Source: Rothia aerolata
GTDB lineage: Bacteria; Actinomycetota; Actinomycetes; Actinomycetales; Micrococcaceae
Length of the DNA stretch: 64,000 bases
NCBI RefSeq assembly: GCF_014635585.1
Contig: NZ_BMDC01000001.1
Location: forward strand, 1,278,139-1,342,138
Direction of reading: 5' to 3'
Shown here: piece by piece, positions 1 to 8,729 of the stretch
Position numbering within the stretch: the stretch's first letter is position 1
How the letters are laid out: each line of letters starts with the position of its first letter
Program-made: the position numbers and the translations under genes
The notes under the pieces: model-generated
Told to the model about the DNA's origin: nothing
Database searches by the model: none
What the model saw: only the letters and a program-made list of their open reading frames with translations

Positions 1-113
1 ACGTTCTGCTCGGTGAACTGGTGGGAGACGGCGTGGGAGCCGTCGCGCAGGGTGGTGTCAGTCAGGCGGACTTCGTAGGGGCCGCCGGGGTGGTGGGGAA
101 GTACCTGTACCAT
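1..113 (-). CDS. mhpE: 4-hydroxy-2-oxovalerate aldolase, N-terminal part
   Basis: The 5' end of a gene running off the left edge. The visible product starts MVQVLPHHPG and contains RLTDTTLRDGSHAVSHQFT, the metal- and substrate-binding start of the class II HMG-CoA-lyase-like aldolases that split 4-hydroxy-2-oxovalerate into pyruvate and acetaldehyde in aromatic meta-cleavage pathways. It begins 3 nt after the stop of mhpF, so the two are co-transcribed; in this family they form a channelling aldolase-dehydrogenase complex. Only about 37 residues are visible, so whether the rest is intact cannot be judged. Confidence 0.88.
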   Translation of the reverse strand, partial: MVQVLPHHPGGPYEVRLTDTTLRDGSHAVSHQFTEQN

Positions 114-116
114 GTC

Positions 117-1067
117 TTACTTACCTGCCTTTGCTTGGATTTTCTCAGCCATGATGTCTGCGGTGCGAGTTGCGGCCGAGGTGATGATGTCGAGGTTGCC
201 CGCGTATTCGGGCAGGTAGTCTGCCGCGCCACGCACCTGAACCAGCATGGTCACGCGACCCCAGCCGCCCCAGCGCTCGTTCGCTTCGTCGAACTGGGGT
301 TCAGCGGTGAGTTCGTAGCCGGGCACGTATTCCTGTACCTTGGCAACCATCTCTGCGATGGATTCCTTGATTTTCTCCTGGAGCTCGCCCGGGGCTGCCG
401 CCTCAGCGGGCAGGGCACAGTAGACGGTGTTGCGCATCATCACCGGCGGCTCGGCGGGGTTGAGAATAATAATCGCCTTACCCTTCTGAGCACCGCCGAC
501 CTTCTGCAGGGCCTCCGAGGTGGTTTCGGTGAACTCATCGATGTTGGCGCGGGTGCCGGGGCCAGCCGACTTGGAGGAAAGAGAAGCCACGATCTCGGCG
601 TACTCAACATCTACGACCTTAGAGACGGCGGCCACCAGCGGGGTGGTTGCCTGGCCGCCGCAGGTAATCATGTTGACGTTCCAAATATCTTCAACAGAAT
701 CCAGGTTCACCGGCGGGCAGATGTAGGGGCCCACCGCCGCCGGAGTCAGATCAATGGCGCGAATGCCCGCCTCTTTATAGCGGGGAGCGTTAGACTCGTG
801 GGCCTTGGCAGAGGTAGCTTCAAACACGAAGTCAGGAAGCTCATCTTTGGGCAGGGAGAGCAACCAGTCCACGCCCTCGTGGCTGGCGGTCAGACCCAGC
901 TTGGCAGCGCGCGCCAGACCGTCTGAGTTGGGGTCGATGCCAATCATGTACTTGGGGTTGATGAGCTTGGAGCGGCGCATCAGCTTGAACATGAGGTCGG
1001 AGCCGATATTGCCAGAGCCCACAATCGCCGCGGTGAAGGGGCGGGACTCCATTTCTTCGCGTGACAT
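117..1067 (-). CDS. mhpF: acetaldehyde dehydrogenase (acetylating)
   Basis: Converts acetaldehyde, NAD+ and CoA to acetyl-CoA, the last step of meta-cleavage degradation. The 316-residue product has the N-terminal Rossmann motif GSGNIGSDL and the catalytic cysteine in [12 protein letters not shown] (about residue 136), and its length is normal for the family. I chose the ATG at 1067, which has an AAAGGG ribosome site six bases upstream, over a GTG two codons earlier. The aldolase follows after 3 nt. Upstream pathway genes are not in the window, so the natural substrate is unknown. Confidence 0.93.
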   Translation of the reverse strand: MSREEMESRPFTAAIVGSGNIGSDLMFKLMRRSKLINPKYMIGIDPNSDGLARAAKLGLTASHEGVDWLLSLPKDELPDFVFEATSAKAHESNAPRYKEAGIRAIDLTPAAVGPYICPPVNLDSVEDIWNVNMITCGGQATTPLVAAVSKVVDVEYAEIVASLSSKSAGPGTRANIDEFTETTSEALQKVGGAQKGKAIIILNPAEPPVMMRNTVYCALPAEAAAPGELQEKIKESIAEMVAKVQEYVPGYELTAEPQFDEANERWGGWGRVTMLVQVRGAADYLPEYAGNLDIITSAATRTADIMAEKIQAKAGK

Positions 1068-1073
1068 AAGCAC

Positions 1074-1511
1074 CCTTTCTTGAGGTATCTGCTCGGCTGC
1101 TCAACGGTGAGAAGCCGGAGGTGGTGTCTGCCTCAAGATTAGGCGGGGCGAGAGCCCGGGCGCTCGCGGGTGTTCCGTTAGGTAGAACGGGAAAGGGATT
1201 TTAGTGGGGACGTCGCCGGTGGTGGTGCGTGCGGGAACGTGTGCAGGGTGCGTGTGGTGTGTCGGTCGGCCAACACCCTTAACGCCAGCCCCGAGCCAGT
1301 TGGCCGACCGACACCCCGCACGCAAACACTACTCACTCTGACCCCGGAAGATAAGCGAGAGCAAAAGAGAGATATCGCGCGATCAACTGGCATCGGGATG
1401 AAGCGACACGCGTGCGAGCGCGCGAGCACATGAGAGTGAGCGGAATCGCGAAGCGTGCGTTAAGGGTGTTGACGGGGCGGCGTCCCTTTGGAGCGCATAA
1501 GCGCGAGGGTC
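1074..1511. repeat. gene-free stretch with palindromic repeats
   Basis: I see no credible gene in these 438 bases. It holds an inverted repeat at 1259-1314 (outer arms GTGTCGGTCGGCCAAC and its complement) whose centre, AACGCCAGCCCCGAGCCAGTT, resembles the centre of the repeats at 12604, 15280 and 53157. A stretch near 1383-1415 (CAACTGGCATCGGGATGAAGC) recurs in related form near 12553 and 49903. The region is probably intergenic repeat debris; no promoter was assigned. Confidence 0.5.
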
Positions 1512-2321
1512 TTACTTCTCGAGCTCACCCTCCACAGCGCCGTCCTCACTCTTCGAAGAGGACGGCGCCGTAGTACCTCGTCCTTCAAACTTGGGTGCGC
1601 GCGGGGTCAGGGAGAGGGAGTCGGGGAAGATTGCCGGAGCGGGGCCGAAGGCCTCGTTGGCAGATTCGATCACCTTCTTGCCCAGCGCCAGGTTGGCACC
1701 GCCGCCCACCACAGCACCGATGCCGAAGGGCAGGGCGCGGCCCAGCAGAGCGCCCGACTGGCGGGTGAGGAATCGCTTGATGAACATGTTGCGGATGGTG
1801 CGCTCGACCGAGAACATCTTGCCGTTCTTTTGGTCCTTGCCCATCATCAGACCCCACTTGTTAGAGATACCCGATGCCTTGGACGACTGCGCCAGCAGGG
1901 AGTTCATTAGAACCGAGCCGTCTTCGCCCAGCATAATACCCATTACCATGGTGCGGGCTGCCTCGGGGTTTTCTACGTGAACACCGTGCAGCTCGGCCAC
2001 GGCCTGGGCGTAGATGGCGGTGCGTTCCAGGTAGCCTCCCACTGCCAGGGCGGAGAGACCAACAGAGGTTGCGGTACCGATACCGGGCACAAAGGCCGAG
2101 GCACCGATAGCTCCGCCACCCACGGTGACGTCGCGCAGGTACTGCTGTTCCAGGCGCTTAGCGATCTGTGCGGGGGTGTCGTTGGGGTACTTCTCGCGCA
2201 TCTTCTTGACCATGGAGAGCACCAGGGGGCGCTGCACACGCAAGACGGTGTCCAGGGTCTTGGTCAGAGCGGGAGTGGGCTGACCGTCCTTATCAAAGAC
2301 ATTCTTCATGGCGTTAAACAT
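1512..2321 (-). CDS. conserved hypothetical protein (possibly EcsC-like)
   Basis: A 269-residue protein of unknown function. The N-terminal third is charged and helical. A glycine/alanine-rich hydrophobic stretch follows (VGGGAIGASAFVPGIGTATSVGLSALAVGGYLE, about residues 67-100 in pieces), then a second hydrophobic stretch near residue 195 (GRALPFGIGAVVGGGANLALG), then a polar tail ending in an acidic segment. The paired glycine-rich amphipathic segments recall the EcsC family, which I suggest only weakly. It lies alone between repeat DNA and a divergent transporter gene. Confidence 0.6.
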   Translation of the reverse strand: MFNAMKNVFDKDGQPTPALTKTLDTVLRVQRPLVLSMVKKMREKYPNDTPAQIAKRLEQQYLRDVTVGGGAIGASAFVPGIGTATSVGLSALAVGGYLERTAIYAQAVAELHGVHVENPEAARTMVMGIMLGEDGSVLMNSLLAQSSKASGISNKWGLMMGKDQKNGKMFSVERTIRNMFIKRFLTRQSGALLGRALPFGIGAVVGGGANLALGKKVIESANEAFGPAPAIFPDSLSLTPRAPKFEGRGTTAPSSSKSEDGAVEGELEK

Positions 2322-2523
2322 GAAACCAGTAAATCATCTGGCTACTTACTTTTCCAGAGAATACGCCCAGAGCACACCGGCGTGAGGTTTTGTTTGCCCC
2401 AACAGTCGCATGGGGACTAGCACCTGCCCCGGGCAGTTGGGCATAATTTGTGAGACGCATGGGGCGCGAGAGCTTCTTGAGCCCTCTCAAGACACTCTCT
2501 CAGGAGCTACATAAGGAGCAGGA

Positions 2524-3498
2524 ATGAACCGCCGTATCTCAACTTCTGGCACCGGTGCCGGGGTGACGCTGGTGATTGGCTCCTGCATTTCTCTTCAGTT
2601 TGGTGCGGCCTTTGCGGTGCAGCTCTTTCCGCATTTGGGTTCCTGGGGAACCACCGTGCTGCGTCTGGGCCTTGCCTCGCTGATAATGCTGGCTCTGATA
2701 CGGCCACGGCTTGGTTCGTGGTCTTGGCACCAGTGGAGGGCCGCCATTCTCTTTGGCCTGACCATGGGCGGAATGAACGGCATCTTCTTCACCGCTCTTT
2801 CAATGATTCCGCTGGGCCTGGCTGTCTCGGTGGAGTTCGCGGGGCCGCTCCTGCTCTCGGTGGTTCTTTCCCGCCGCAAGATTGACCTGCTCTGGTCTGG
2901 CTTTGCCGCGGTGGGGCTAGGCCTGCTCGGCTACGAAGCCCTGGTAGCCGCCGATAACATCAATCCCCTGGGCGTGCTCTGCGCGCTGATTGCCGGTGGT
3001 TTCTGGTCTCTTTACATTCTTGCCAGCGCTAAGGTGGGCGAGGTGATTGACGGCGCTGGAGGCCTGGTGGTTGCCCTGGCGGTTGGCTCTCTGGTGCTTA
3101 TGCCGCTGGGTCTGGGTGGGGCGGTAGATGCTTTTTCCGACAGTAGGCTTCTGCTCTTTGCCCTGGCGGTAGCGGTACTCTCGTCGGTGCTCCCCTACTC
3201 TTTTGAGCTGGCCGCGCTGAGGCGGCTACCCCGCAATGTCTTCAGCATTCTGCTCTCCCTCGAACCGGCTTTCGCTGAGCTTGCCGGTTTGAGCCTGCTC
3301 GGCCAGGAAACCTCTGTGCTGCGGTGGAGCGCCATCGTTCTGCTCATTACCGCCAGCATCGGGGTCACCCGCACCCCAGCACCCGAGACCCACCGGGTAG
3401 ATATCACCTATGCCGAGGACCTCTCTACCGGCGCCCTCCCCACCGTCTCCGGCTTTCAGTCCCCCGACGACGTCGAGGAGCCCCCGCTCAAGCCCTAA
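2524..3498 (+). CDS. EamA/RhtA-type drug-metabolite exporter
   Basis: A 324-residue inner-membrane protein with about ten hydrophobic segments arranged as two EamA repeats (about residues 10-145 and 150-295) and a short polar tail. Features such as the early FGAAFAVQLFPHLGSWGTTVLRLG and the later FSILLSLEPAFAELAGL match the RhtA branch, which exports threonine, homoserine and other small amino acids. The start has a strong AAGGAG site seven bases upstream. It converges with the next gene, overlapping its 3' end by 4 bases. Substrate cannot be deduced. Confidence 0.85.
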   Translation: MNRRISTSGTGAGVTLVIGSCISLQFGAAFAVQLFPHLGSWGTTVLRLGLASLIMLALIRPRLGSWSWHQWRAAILFGLTMGGMNGIFFTALSMIPLGLAVSVEFAGPLLLSVVLSRRKIDLLWSGFAAVGLGLLGYEALVAADNINPLGVLCALIAGGFWSLYILASAKVGEVIDGAGGLVVALAVGSLVLMPLGLGGAVDAFSDSRLLLFALAVAVLSSVLPYSFELAALRRLPRNVFSILLSLEPAFAELAGLSLLGQETSVLRWSAIVLLITASIGVTRTPAPETHRVDITYAEDLSTGALPTVSGFQSPDDVEEPPLKP

Positions 3499-4283
3499 AG
3501 GCTCGCCACGAACTCCGCCGTCTCAAAGGTGTCAAGGATGGCGCCGGGGTGGGGCCCTGCCGCGGTGAGGTTTGCGCGGGTATCAGCGTCCAGTGCTCGA
3601 GTGGTTCCGACCAAAATAAGATTGCCCGCGTGTTTGCCGCTAAGCATCGAGGAGTCGGTGAGACACCAGACGTGCTCGAAAACCTCAAGCATTATCTGCG
3701 CCTGGGCTTTGAAGAAAGTCAGCCCGGGGTCATCACCCACGTTGACAGCCAGAAAGCCGTTCTCGGCGAGCGCAACGCGCATTTCTTCATAGAAGCCGCT
3801 CTCGGTCAGGTGGTCAGGAGCGCCCCAGCCCGAGAAGATATCAAGCACAAGAAGGTCAGGTGCCGCCCCGTGCAGTACCGGCCGTAACCGAGGAAGCGCC
3901 GCCCGCGCGTCATCAATTAAAACCTCAAGGCGACTACCGGCCGGCAGAGGTAGATAATCCAGCACCAGGGAGGGCAGCTCCCGCTCAATATCCACCGCCA
4001 CCTGGGCTGAGCCGGGCCGGGTTGCCTGAATGTAGCGAGCAAGAGTAAGCGCCCCGGCACCCAGGTGAGCGGCACGAATGGGCTGGCCGGGCTCGGCAAC
4101 GAGATCAGCGATATGGCCAATCCGGCGCAGGTACTCGTAAAAGATATTTTCCGGATGCGCCAGATCGACGTGGGACTGCTCAGCTCCGCCAATCTCAAGA
4201 ATAAAACCGGAATAGCTCAAGCCGTCAGGAATAATCCGCGCCGACTGGCCCGAGACAGAAAGCTGGATAGAAGGAGACTGCAT
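3495..4283 (-). CDS. spermidine synthase-like methyltransferase-fold protein
   Basis: A 262-residue protein with the Rossmann fold of polyamine synthases: AAHLGAGALTLARYIQ (nucleotide-binding loop), AVDIEREL (acidic residue after strand 2), LIDDARAALPRL and LLVLDIFSGWGAPDHLTESGFYEEMR. This matches the actinobacterial 'fused spermidine synthase-like' family that lacks a proven polyamine activity. It sits just downstream of a cation-efflux gene on the same strand (16-bp gap), so the two may be co-transcribed. The family assignment is good; the substrate is unknown. Confidence 0.78.
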   Translation of the reverse strand: MQSPSIQLSVSGQSARIIPDGLSYSGFILEIGGAEQSHVDLAHPENIFYEYLRRIGHIADLVAEPGQPIRAAHLGAGALTLARYIQATRPGSAQVAVDIERELPSLVLDYLPLPAGSRLEVLIDDARAALPRLRPVLHGAAPDLLVLDIFSGWGAPDHLTESGFYEEMRVALAENGFLAVNVGDDPGLTFFKAQAQIMLEVFEHVWCLTDSSMLSGKHAGNLILVGTTRALDADTRANLTAAGPHPGAILDTFETAEFVASL

Positions 4284-4299
4284 AGGTTTCAGGGTACAC

Positions 4300-5250
4300 C
4301 TAGGGCAGATCGGCGCACTCAGCCGAGCGGAAAGACTCCGGTTCTAGCTGGAAGGTCGCGTGCTTGATACTGACCTCAAAATGCTCGCTCACGCAGGTTT
4401 GCAGGGCCCGTAGTACCTGGCCGGAACCGCCGGTAATAAAGCATTCGTCGTGGATAATCACGTGGGCGGTGAGCACCGGCAGGTCAGAAGAAATCCTCGA
4501 AATATGCAGGTCATGCACCGCAACCACCTGGGGCAGGGCCTCAAGATGTTTCTGAATCTCCGGTAAATCGAGGTCGGGCGGGGTAGATTCCAGCAGAACG
4601 TCCAGGGTCTCCTTGAGCAGCTTGACCGTGCGCGGAATAATCAGGGCGCCGATAAAGAGCGCCACCAGGGCGTCTGCCTGATACCAGCCGGTTGTTGCAA
4701 TCACGATTGCTGAAATAACAACCGCCAGGGAGCCCAGGGCATCGTTGACCACCTCAAGAAAGGCAGCCCGCATATTGAAATTGGTGCGGTTGCCACCCAG
4801 GAGCACCAGAATCATCACAATATTGCCCACCAGACCCACGGCGCCAAAAATGAGCACGTCCACGCCGGGAATCTCGTGAGGAGTGAAGAACCTCTGCACC
4901 GCGGTAATCAGCACAAAAATACCCACCGATAAAAGAATCGCCGCCTGGAACATAGCGGCAATCACCTCAACCCGCTTAAAACCCCAGGTGCGTTTTGCCG
5001 AAGAAGGGCGGGCCGCCAGCTTCGCGGCACCCCAGGCTGCACTCACTCCCAGGGCATCGGTGAGCACATGCACCGTATCAAAGAGCAGGGCTAGCGAACC
5101 GGTGAGCAGGGCGCCCACCAGCTGCACCAGGCAGATCAGCCAGGCGATCCCCATCACCGCCAGCAGACGGCGCTGACCCAGGCCATCGGCATGGCTGTGG
5201 GAGTGTCCGTGCTGGTGCCCGTGGCTGCCGGGGCTGTGTGAATGCGACAT
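4300..5250 (-). CDS. cation diffusion facilitator (CzcD/ZitB-type)
   Basis: A 316-residue proton-coupled divalent metal exporter, probably for zinc. The N-terminus is histidine-rich (MSHSHSPGSHGHQHGHSHSH), followed by six hydrophobic segments and a cytoplasmic metal-binding domain with HDLHISRISSDLPVLTAHV. The TM2 site HVLTD keeps the HxxxD pair. The matching TM5 site reads EVVND, with Glu where zinc transporters usually have His, so specificity may differ. The histidine-rich start makes the 5250 initiation credible. Confidence 0.9.
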   Translation of the reverse strand: MSHSHSPGSHGHQHGHSHSHADGLGQRRLLAVMGIAWLICLVQLVGALLTGSLALLFDTVHVLTDALGVSAAWGAAKLAARPSSAKRTWGFKRVEVIAAMFQAAILLSVGIFVLITAVQRFFTPHEIPGVDVLIFGAVGLVGNIVMILVLLGGNRTNFNMRAAFLEVVNDALGSLAVVISAIVIATTGWYQADALVALFIGALIIPRTVKLLKETLDVLLESTPPDLDLPEIQKHLEALPQVVAVHDLHISRISSDLPVLTAHVIIHDECFITGGSGQVLRALQTCVSEHFEVSIKHATFQLEPESFRSAECADLP

Positions 5251-5324
5251 GGTGCTGGCTTTCGCTGAAAAAGGCTTACCCCACCAGAATATAGTTTCTG
5301 GCGGGCGACCTCTAGCAGCGTGTT

Positions 5325-5639
5325 CTAGTAGGTGGCAAAACCCTTATATTTGCCCTCGGGCTCGCCAATCTCGGCGTCAACATGCTCAACATGGCCTGCG
5401 GTATCGCCCGAGTTCAGGGTGTCCAGAAGCTGCTGGCAGGCAGACCGGCTACCCTGCGCGAGAACCTCCACCGTGCCGTCGTCCAGGTTCTTAGCAAAAC
5501 CCACCAGGCCCAGCGGCTTGGCTTCCCCCGCCGTCCACCAGCGAAAGCCCACGCCCTGCACCCTGCCGTGCACAATGGCGTGGAGCTGGGCCTCGGCCCG
5601 GCTGGGCTCTTTCTCGTCAAAAATTCCGAAAAATCCCAT
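5325..5639 (-). CDS. acyP: acylphosphatase
   Basis: A 104-residue enzyme that hydrolyses acyl phosphates. It has the family signature VHGRVQGVGFRWWTAGEAKPLGLVGFAKN in two parts: the phosphate-binding loop GRVQGVGFR with its arginine, and the catalytic asparagine in GFAKNLDDGTVEV. The N-terminal MGFFGIFDEKEPSRAE is a short extension, and downstream starts are possible. It begins 3 bp after the stop of the NAD-binding protein on the same strand, suggesting one transcript. Confidence 0.9.
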   Translation of the reverse strand: MGFFGIFDEKEPSRAEAQLHAIVHGRVQGVGFRWWTAGEAKPLGLVGFAKNLDDGTVEVLAQGSRSACQQLLDTLNSGDTAGHVEHVDAEIGEPEGKYKGFATY

Positions 5640-5641
5640 AG

Positions 5642-6319
5642 CTACTTCTTAAAATCTCGCTTGGCAGGGGCGGCGGCAATAGCCTGCTTCACCGAATCGG
5701 AGCCGGCCGAGAAGGGAATGGCCTTGCCGATGGTTGAGTCATCATCCACGACAGCCGCAATCACCTCGGCAACCAGCTCGCGCGGGGTCTCATTGTTCTC
5801 GGGGTCATTATTGACCTCGATACCCTCTGCAGGATCGGTGGTCAGCGCGCCGGGGCCCAAAATGGTGAAGTCTAGGTCGGAGTCGCGCAGGAAAGCATCG
5901 GCAACCGCCTTGGCAGTCTCGTAAGCGTAGAAGCCATTGGACTCGGGCACTCTGTGACCGTTGCCCGCGCCCATGTAGGAGACCATAATGTAGCGCTTGA
6001 CTCCGGTATACTGGGCCGCTTCCATGGTGCGAATAGCGGCGTCCTGGTCAATGGCGAAAGTGCGCTGCCGGTCGCCACCGCCCGCACCGGCAGACCACAC
6101 GAGCACATCGGTCTTGGTCTGCTTGAGCATGTTCTCGATCTCGGTAGTGGAAGCGTTCTGAATATCCAGAATGACGGCGCTGGCGCCGGTCTTCTCTACC
6201 TCTTCGGTTTGCTCGGGGTTGCGGATGACCGCGTTGACAGCATGACCCGCTTCAACGAGCTTGGGCTCTGCCAGTAGCGCCACCTTGCCGTGGCCACCGA
6301 TGATGGTTACGTTAGCCAT
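5642..6319 (-). CDS. NAD(P)-binding atypical SDR protein
   Basis: A 225-residue single-domain Rossmann protein of the NmrA/atypical-SDR group: MANVTIIGGHGKVALLAEPKL (dinucleotide loop GGHGKVA), VLVWSAGAGGGDRQRT, YIMVSYMGAGNG and a C-terminal FTILGPGALTTDPAEG. These proteins bind NAD(P) and often act as redox sensors or reductases; no catalytic Tyr-x-x-x-Lys is evident. I chose the ATG at 6319 because GGAGTAAAA lies directly upstream. An upstream extension exists but crosses that site and looks non-coding. Confidence 0.82.
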   Translation of the reverse strand: MANVTIIGGHGKVALLAEPKLVEAGHAVNAVIRNPEQTEEVEKTGASAVILDIQNASTTEIENMLKQTKTDVLVWSAGAGGGDRQRTFAIDQDAAIRTMEAAQYTGVKRYIMVSYMGAGNGHRVPESNGFYAYETAKAVADAFLRDSDLDFTILGPGALTTDPAEGIEVNNDPENNETPRELVAEVIAAVVDDDSTIGKAIPFSAGSDSVKQAIAAAPAKRDFKK

Positions 6320-6411
6320 TTTTACTCCTTTACCTTTGGAACCTACTCTAGGGGAAACAGAAGTAGGCTGACTATTATTCCCGGGCAGTGTCGGAGTGCT
6401 AGCGCGGCGTC

Positions 6412-6472
6412 TGACCGGCAACTGGCCCCGTGCCCGGCCAAAGCGCCGTCATTGGGGCCACTTGCCGGTCAA
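6412..6472. repeat. dispersed palindromic repeat, family 1, copy 1
   Basis: An inverted repeat with outer arms TGACCGGCAACTGGCCCC and GGGGCCACTTGCCGGTCA around a core containing CGGCCAAAGCGCCGTC. Near-identical copies lie at 9685-9746 and, less closely, 8612-8673; a related one is at 20576-20637. All are intergenic. Here it lies just downstream of the membrane-protein gene ending at 6473, where it could act as a terminator or mRNA-stabilising hairpin. Confidence 0.8.
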
Positions 6473-7846
6473 TCACCGGGAGGCTCTCCAGTGAGAAAAC
6501 AGAATAAAAACTAAGAACCCAAGCGCCAGCAAGACACCCACCACAGGGGGAAGAAGCAGAGCCACCACGTGCACACCTAGCACCACCGTCAAAGAAACCA
6601 CCAAAGTGACGTATTGCAGGGGAATCACGATGCCCTCGGCGGTGGTGATAGTGAGGTCATATTCAATGCCGCTTTGTGGCTCGGAGTCGCCCAGGCTTAC
6701 CGACAAGCCCATCAGAAAAGCTAGCGCCGTTATATGCAGGGGTATGGCAAACACAAAAGCCATCGCAAGGCTATACAAACAGGTTGCTACCGCTGGCCCC
6801 AGGGCAAATCCCACAAGCTGCCGCAGGTAGGAGCCGCCTATCCAAGCGCGCACACTGCGTTGTGCAATCCACTCACGGGCAAGCCACCGATTAAGCGTTG
6901 CTACCATCCAGCAACCGCAGATTACAGCAAGTCCGGCGCCCATCTCTCTCAAAGCGATCGAGAGAAAAATACCTACGGGTAGAGAAAATAGAAAAACTCC
7001 GAGCACGGTCAGCGAACTATCTGCCGATGAAGCAAGCGAGATGAAAGCAGGGTGGTTTGACCGAATTCGCGAACGAGCCCAGCGACGGGTGCCGCCGTAA
7101 TACTTATAACCGGCGGGAGAAGAAATATTTGATATCGCCGAAAGCACCACAGACCTGCGCTGAAAAGCCTCTGTTGCAGATACAGAACTAAGTTGAGAAC
7201 GTCTTGAGAGTAAGAGCAAGATAAGGCTCAGCAACAATCCACTACACAGGAGAGCTCCCGCTACTGCTAAGAAGCTAACTGAATTAGCCGGTAGCATCGC
7301 TGCCCACAGGGTGAGCGCAACGCCGGCTATCACCGAAGCTAGCGCCCAGACCTTCAGCATTTTCTCCCGCGACAAAAGCTGGGCCCCAGAAGCACCCCAG
7401 ATAAATGTAACCCCTAAAGCCGTGGTAACAAGGGCTGTTCCTACCAGCCAGCCGATAGAAAGTGGCGCGAAAATGGTAGCCAGAAGCACCGATACCAAAG
7501 ACCACCCTGCGATGAGAACCCAGGTGAGGGCAGATGCCCAGAGGTTCTTAGGCAGTTTTGCCCAGCCTGAAAATCTCCAAAAAATTTCTGCCTGCGAATA
7601 GGCTAGAGGTCCGAGCGAAAAGACTACCTGAATAAAAATTCCGCTCACAATTAGCATCGCCCCAACGAAGAAGAACACCGCGTTGGAATCAGAGAGACTA
7701 AACCACCTGTAGGTTCCACGAACATCGCGAAAAGCAAAACAGATACTCACAGCTACTGCCAGAAAACAGACCAGGGTAAAAATCCAGTTATAGAGATCAA
7801 GGAATCTACCTGTTTTCTGAGAACTTTTAGTGTTTGTTGAGCTCAC
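6473..7846 (-). CDS. large integral membrane protein, probable ABC permease
   Basis: A 457-residue polytopic membrane protein with about ten to twelve hydrophobic segments and a soluble stretch near the middle containing SSPAGYKYYGGTRRWARSRIRSNH in two pieces. It starts with GTG at 7846, overlapping the stop of the ABC ATPase gene as GTGA, so the two are translationally coupled and almost certainly form one exporter. I do not recognise the family precisely; similar ATPase-partner membrane proteins are common in Micrococcaceae. Substrate unknown. Confidence 0.68.
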   Translation of the reverse strand: MSSTNTKSSQKTGRFLDLYNWIFTLVCFLAVAVSICFAFRDVRGTYRWFSLSDSNAVFFFVGAMLIVSGIFIQVVFSLGPLAYSQAEIFWRFSGWAKLPKNLWASALTWVLIAGWSLVSVLLATIFAPLSIGWLVGTALVTTALGVTFIWGASGAQLLSREKMLKVWALASVIAGVALTLWAAMLPANSVSFLAVAGALLCSGLLLSLILLLLSRRSQLSSVSATEAFQRRSVVLSAISNISSPAGYKYYGGTRRWARSRIRSNHPAFISLASSADSSLTVLGVFLFSLPVGIFLSIALREMGAGLAVICGCWMVATLNRWLAREWIAQRSVRAWIGGSYLRQLVGFALGPAVATCLYSLAMAFVFAIPLHITALAFLMGLSVSLGDSEPQSGIEYDLTITTAEGIVIPLQYVTLVVSLTVVLGVHVVALLLPPVVGVLLALGFLVFILFSHWRASR

Positions 7847-8505
7847 CGAGGCTCCACCCCTGAACCTTCGAGAGGAAAGGAAATATTTACTGTTCCTGGA
7901 ATCTGGTTGAGTACCGGGTCGTGGGTTGCTATACAGACCATCGCCCCTGCCTCTACCCTGCTTTGAACCCAGTGGGCAATCCATTCAACACCTTGTGCGT
8001 CAAGTCTTTTCTCGGGTTCATCGAGGAAGTAGTAGCTGGCCGGCCTCACCAGCAAAGAAGCTAGACGCGCCCGCTGCTCTTGCCCCGAACTCAGCGCGTA
8101 TGGTTCCTTTTCAAATGCCTGAGGTACGCCCAATTCTTCAAGAGCTTCCTCCGGGCTGAGCAACTCCTGGTTCAGAAGGTTCGGCAGATTCTTCGAATTC
8201 TTTTCCATCAGTTTCAGGTGGTTCCCCACGGTGAGTCCCGGAAGCCACCCAATCGAATCATTAATTCCAAAGACCTGCTCAGCATAGGTCGCATTCGTTG
8301 CCAAGGTGTCTTTCCCGCACCACAGAATCTCACCTTCAGACAGCGCGGTCTGCCTCAGCAAACAGCTCATAAGCGTGGACTTGCCTGATCCATTAGGCCC
8401 GGTAAACGTGTAGTACGTGGCAGGTTCAAAAACTAGATCTATCTTCTCGAACACCTGATTTGACTGGAAATTTTTCGCACCGTTGCGAATCTCAATCACT
8501 ACCAA
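7843..8505 (-). CDS. ABC transporter ATP-binding protein
   Basis: A 220-residue ABC ATPase with Walker A GPNGSGKST, signature LSSGQEQRARLASLLV, Walker B SYYFLDEPEKRLD and switch His in CIATHDP. The signature reads SSGQE in place of the usual SGGQ, which is seen in some exporters. It is coupled by a 4-bp overlap to the membrane gene that follows. The pair resembles small antibiotic/lipid exporter modules; nothing here identifies the cargo. It lies outside the islands, so a link with the azole peptide is not indicated. Confidence 0.88.
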   Translation of the reverse strand: MVVIEIRNGAKNFQSNQVFEKIDLVFEPATYYTFTGPNGSGKSTLMSCLLRQTALSEGEILWCGKDTLATNATYAEQVFGINDSIGWLPGLTVGNHLKLMEKNSKNLPNLLNQELLSPEEALEELGVPQAFEKEPYALSSGQEQRARLASLLVRPASYYFLDEPEKRLDAQGVEWIAHWVQSRVEAGAMVCIATHDPVLNQIPGTVNISFPLEGSGVEPR

Positions 8506-8611
8506 CCTTCTTCCTTATGAAGTCTTTTACTCAGATTAGTTGAGCAGAGATGCTCGCTCCCGCACCCAGCTCAAGATTTTGACTGCCTGGCGGGGTGGGG
8601 GGGGTTCGAGC

Positions 8612-8673
8612 TTGACCGGCAAGTGGCCCCCATGACGGCGCTCTGGCCGTCCTCAGGGCCACTTTCCGGTCAA
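8612..8673. repeat. dispersed palindromic repeat, family 1, copy 2
   Basis: Arms TTGACCGGCAAGTGGCCCC and GGGCCACTTTCCGGTCAA around CGGCGCTCTGGCCGTC. The core differs from the copies at 6412 and 9685, but the outer arms are clearly the same family. It separates the ABC module from the AbiEi-like gene. Confidence 0.75.
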
Positions 8674-8729
8674 CCATGATTACTATTAAGTATTGTCAAA
8701 CTATATTAAAAAGCATAATAATTTATATT

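Noticed and set aside
6473..8505. ABC transporter as exporter for the azole peptide
   Set aside because: It lies about 19 kb away in core DNA beyond many unrelated genes, with core-like composition; nothing ties it to the cluster.
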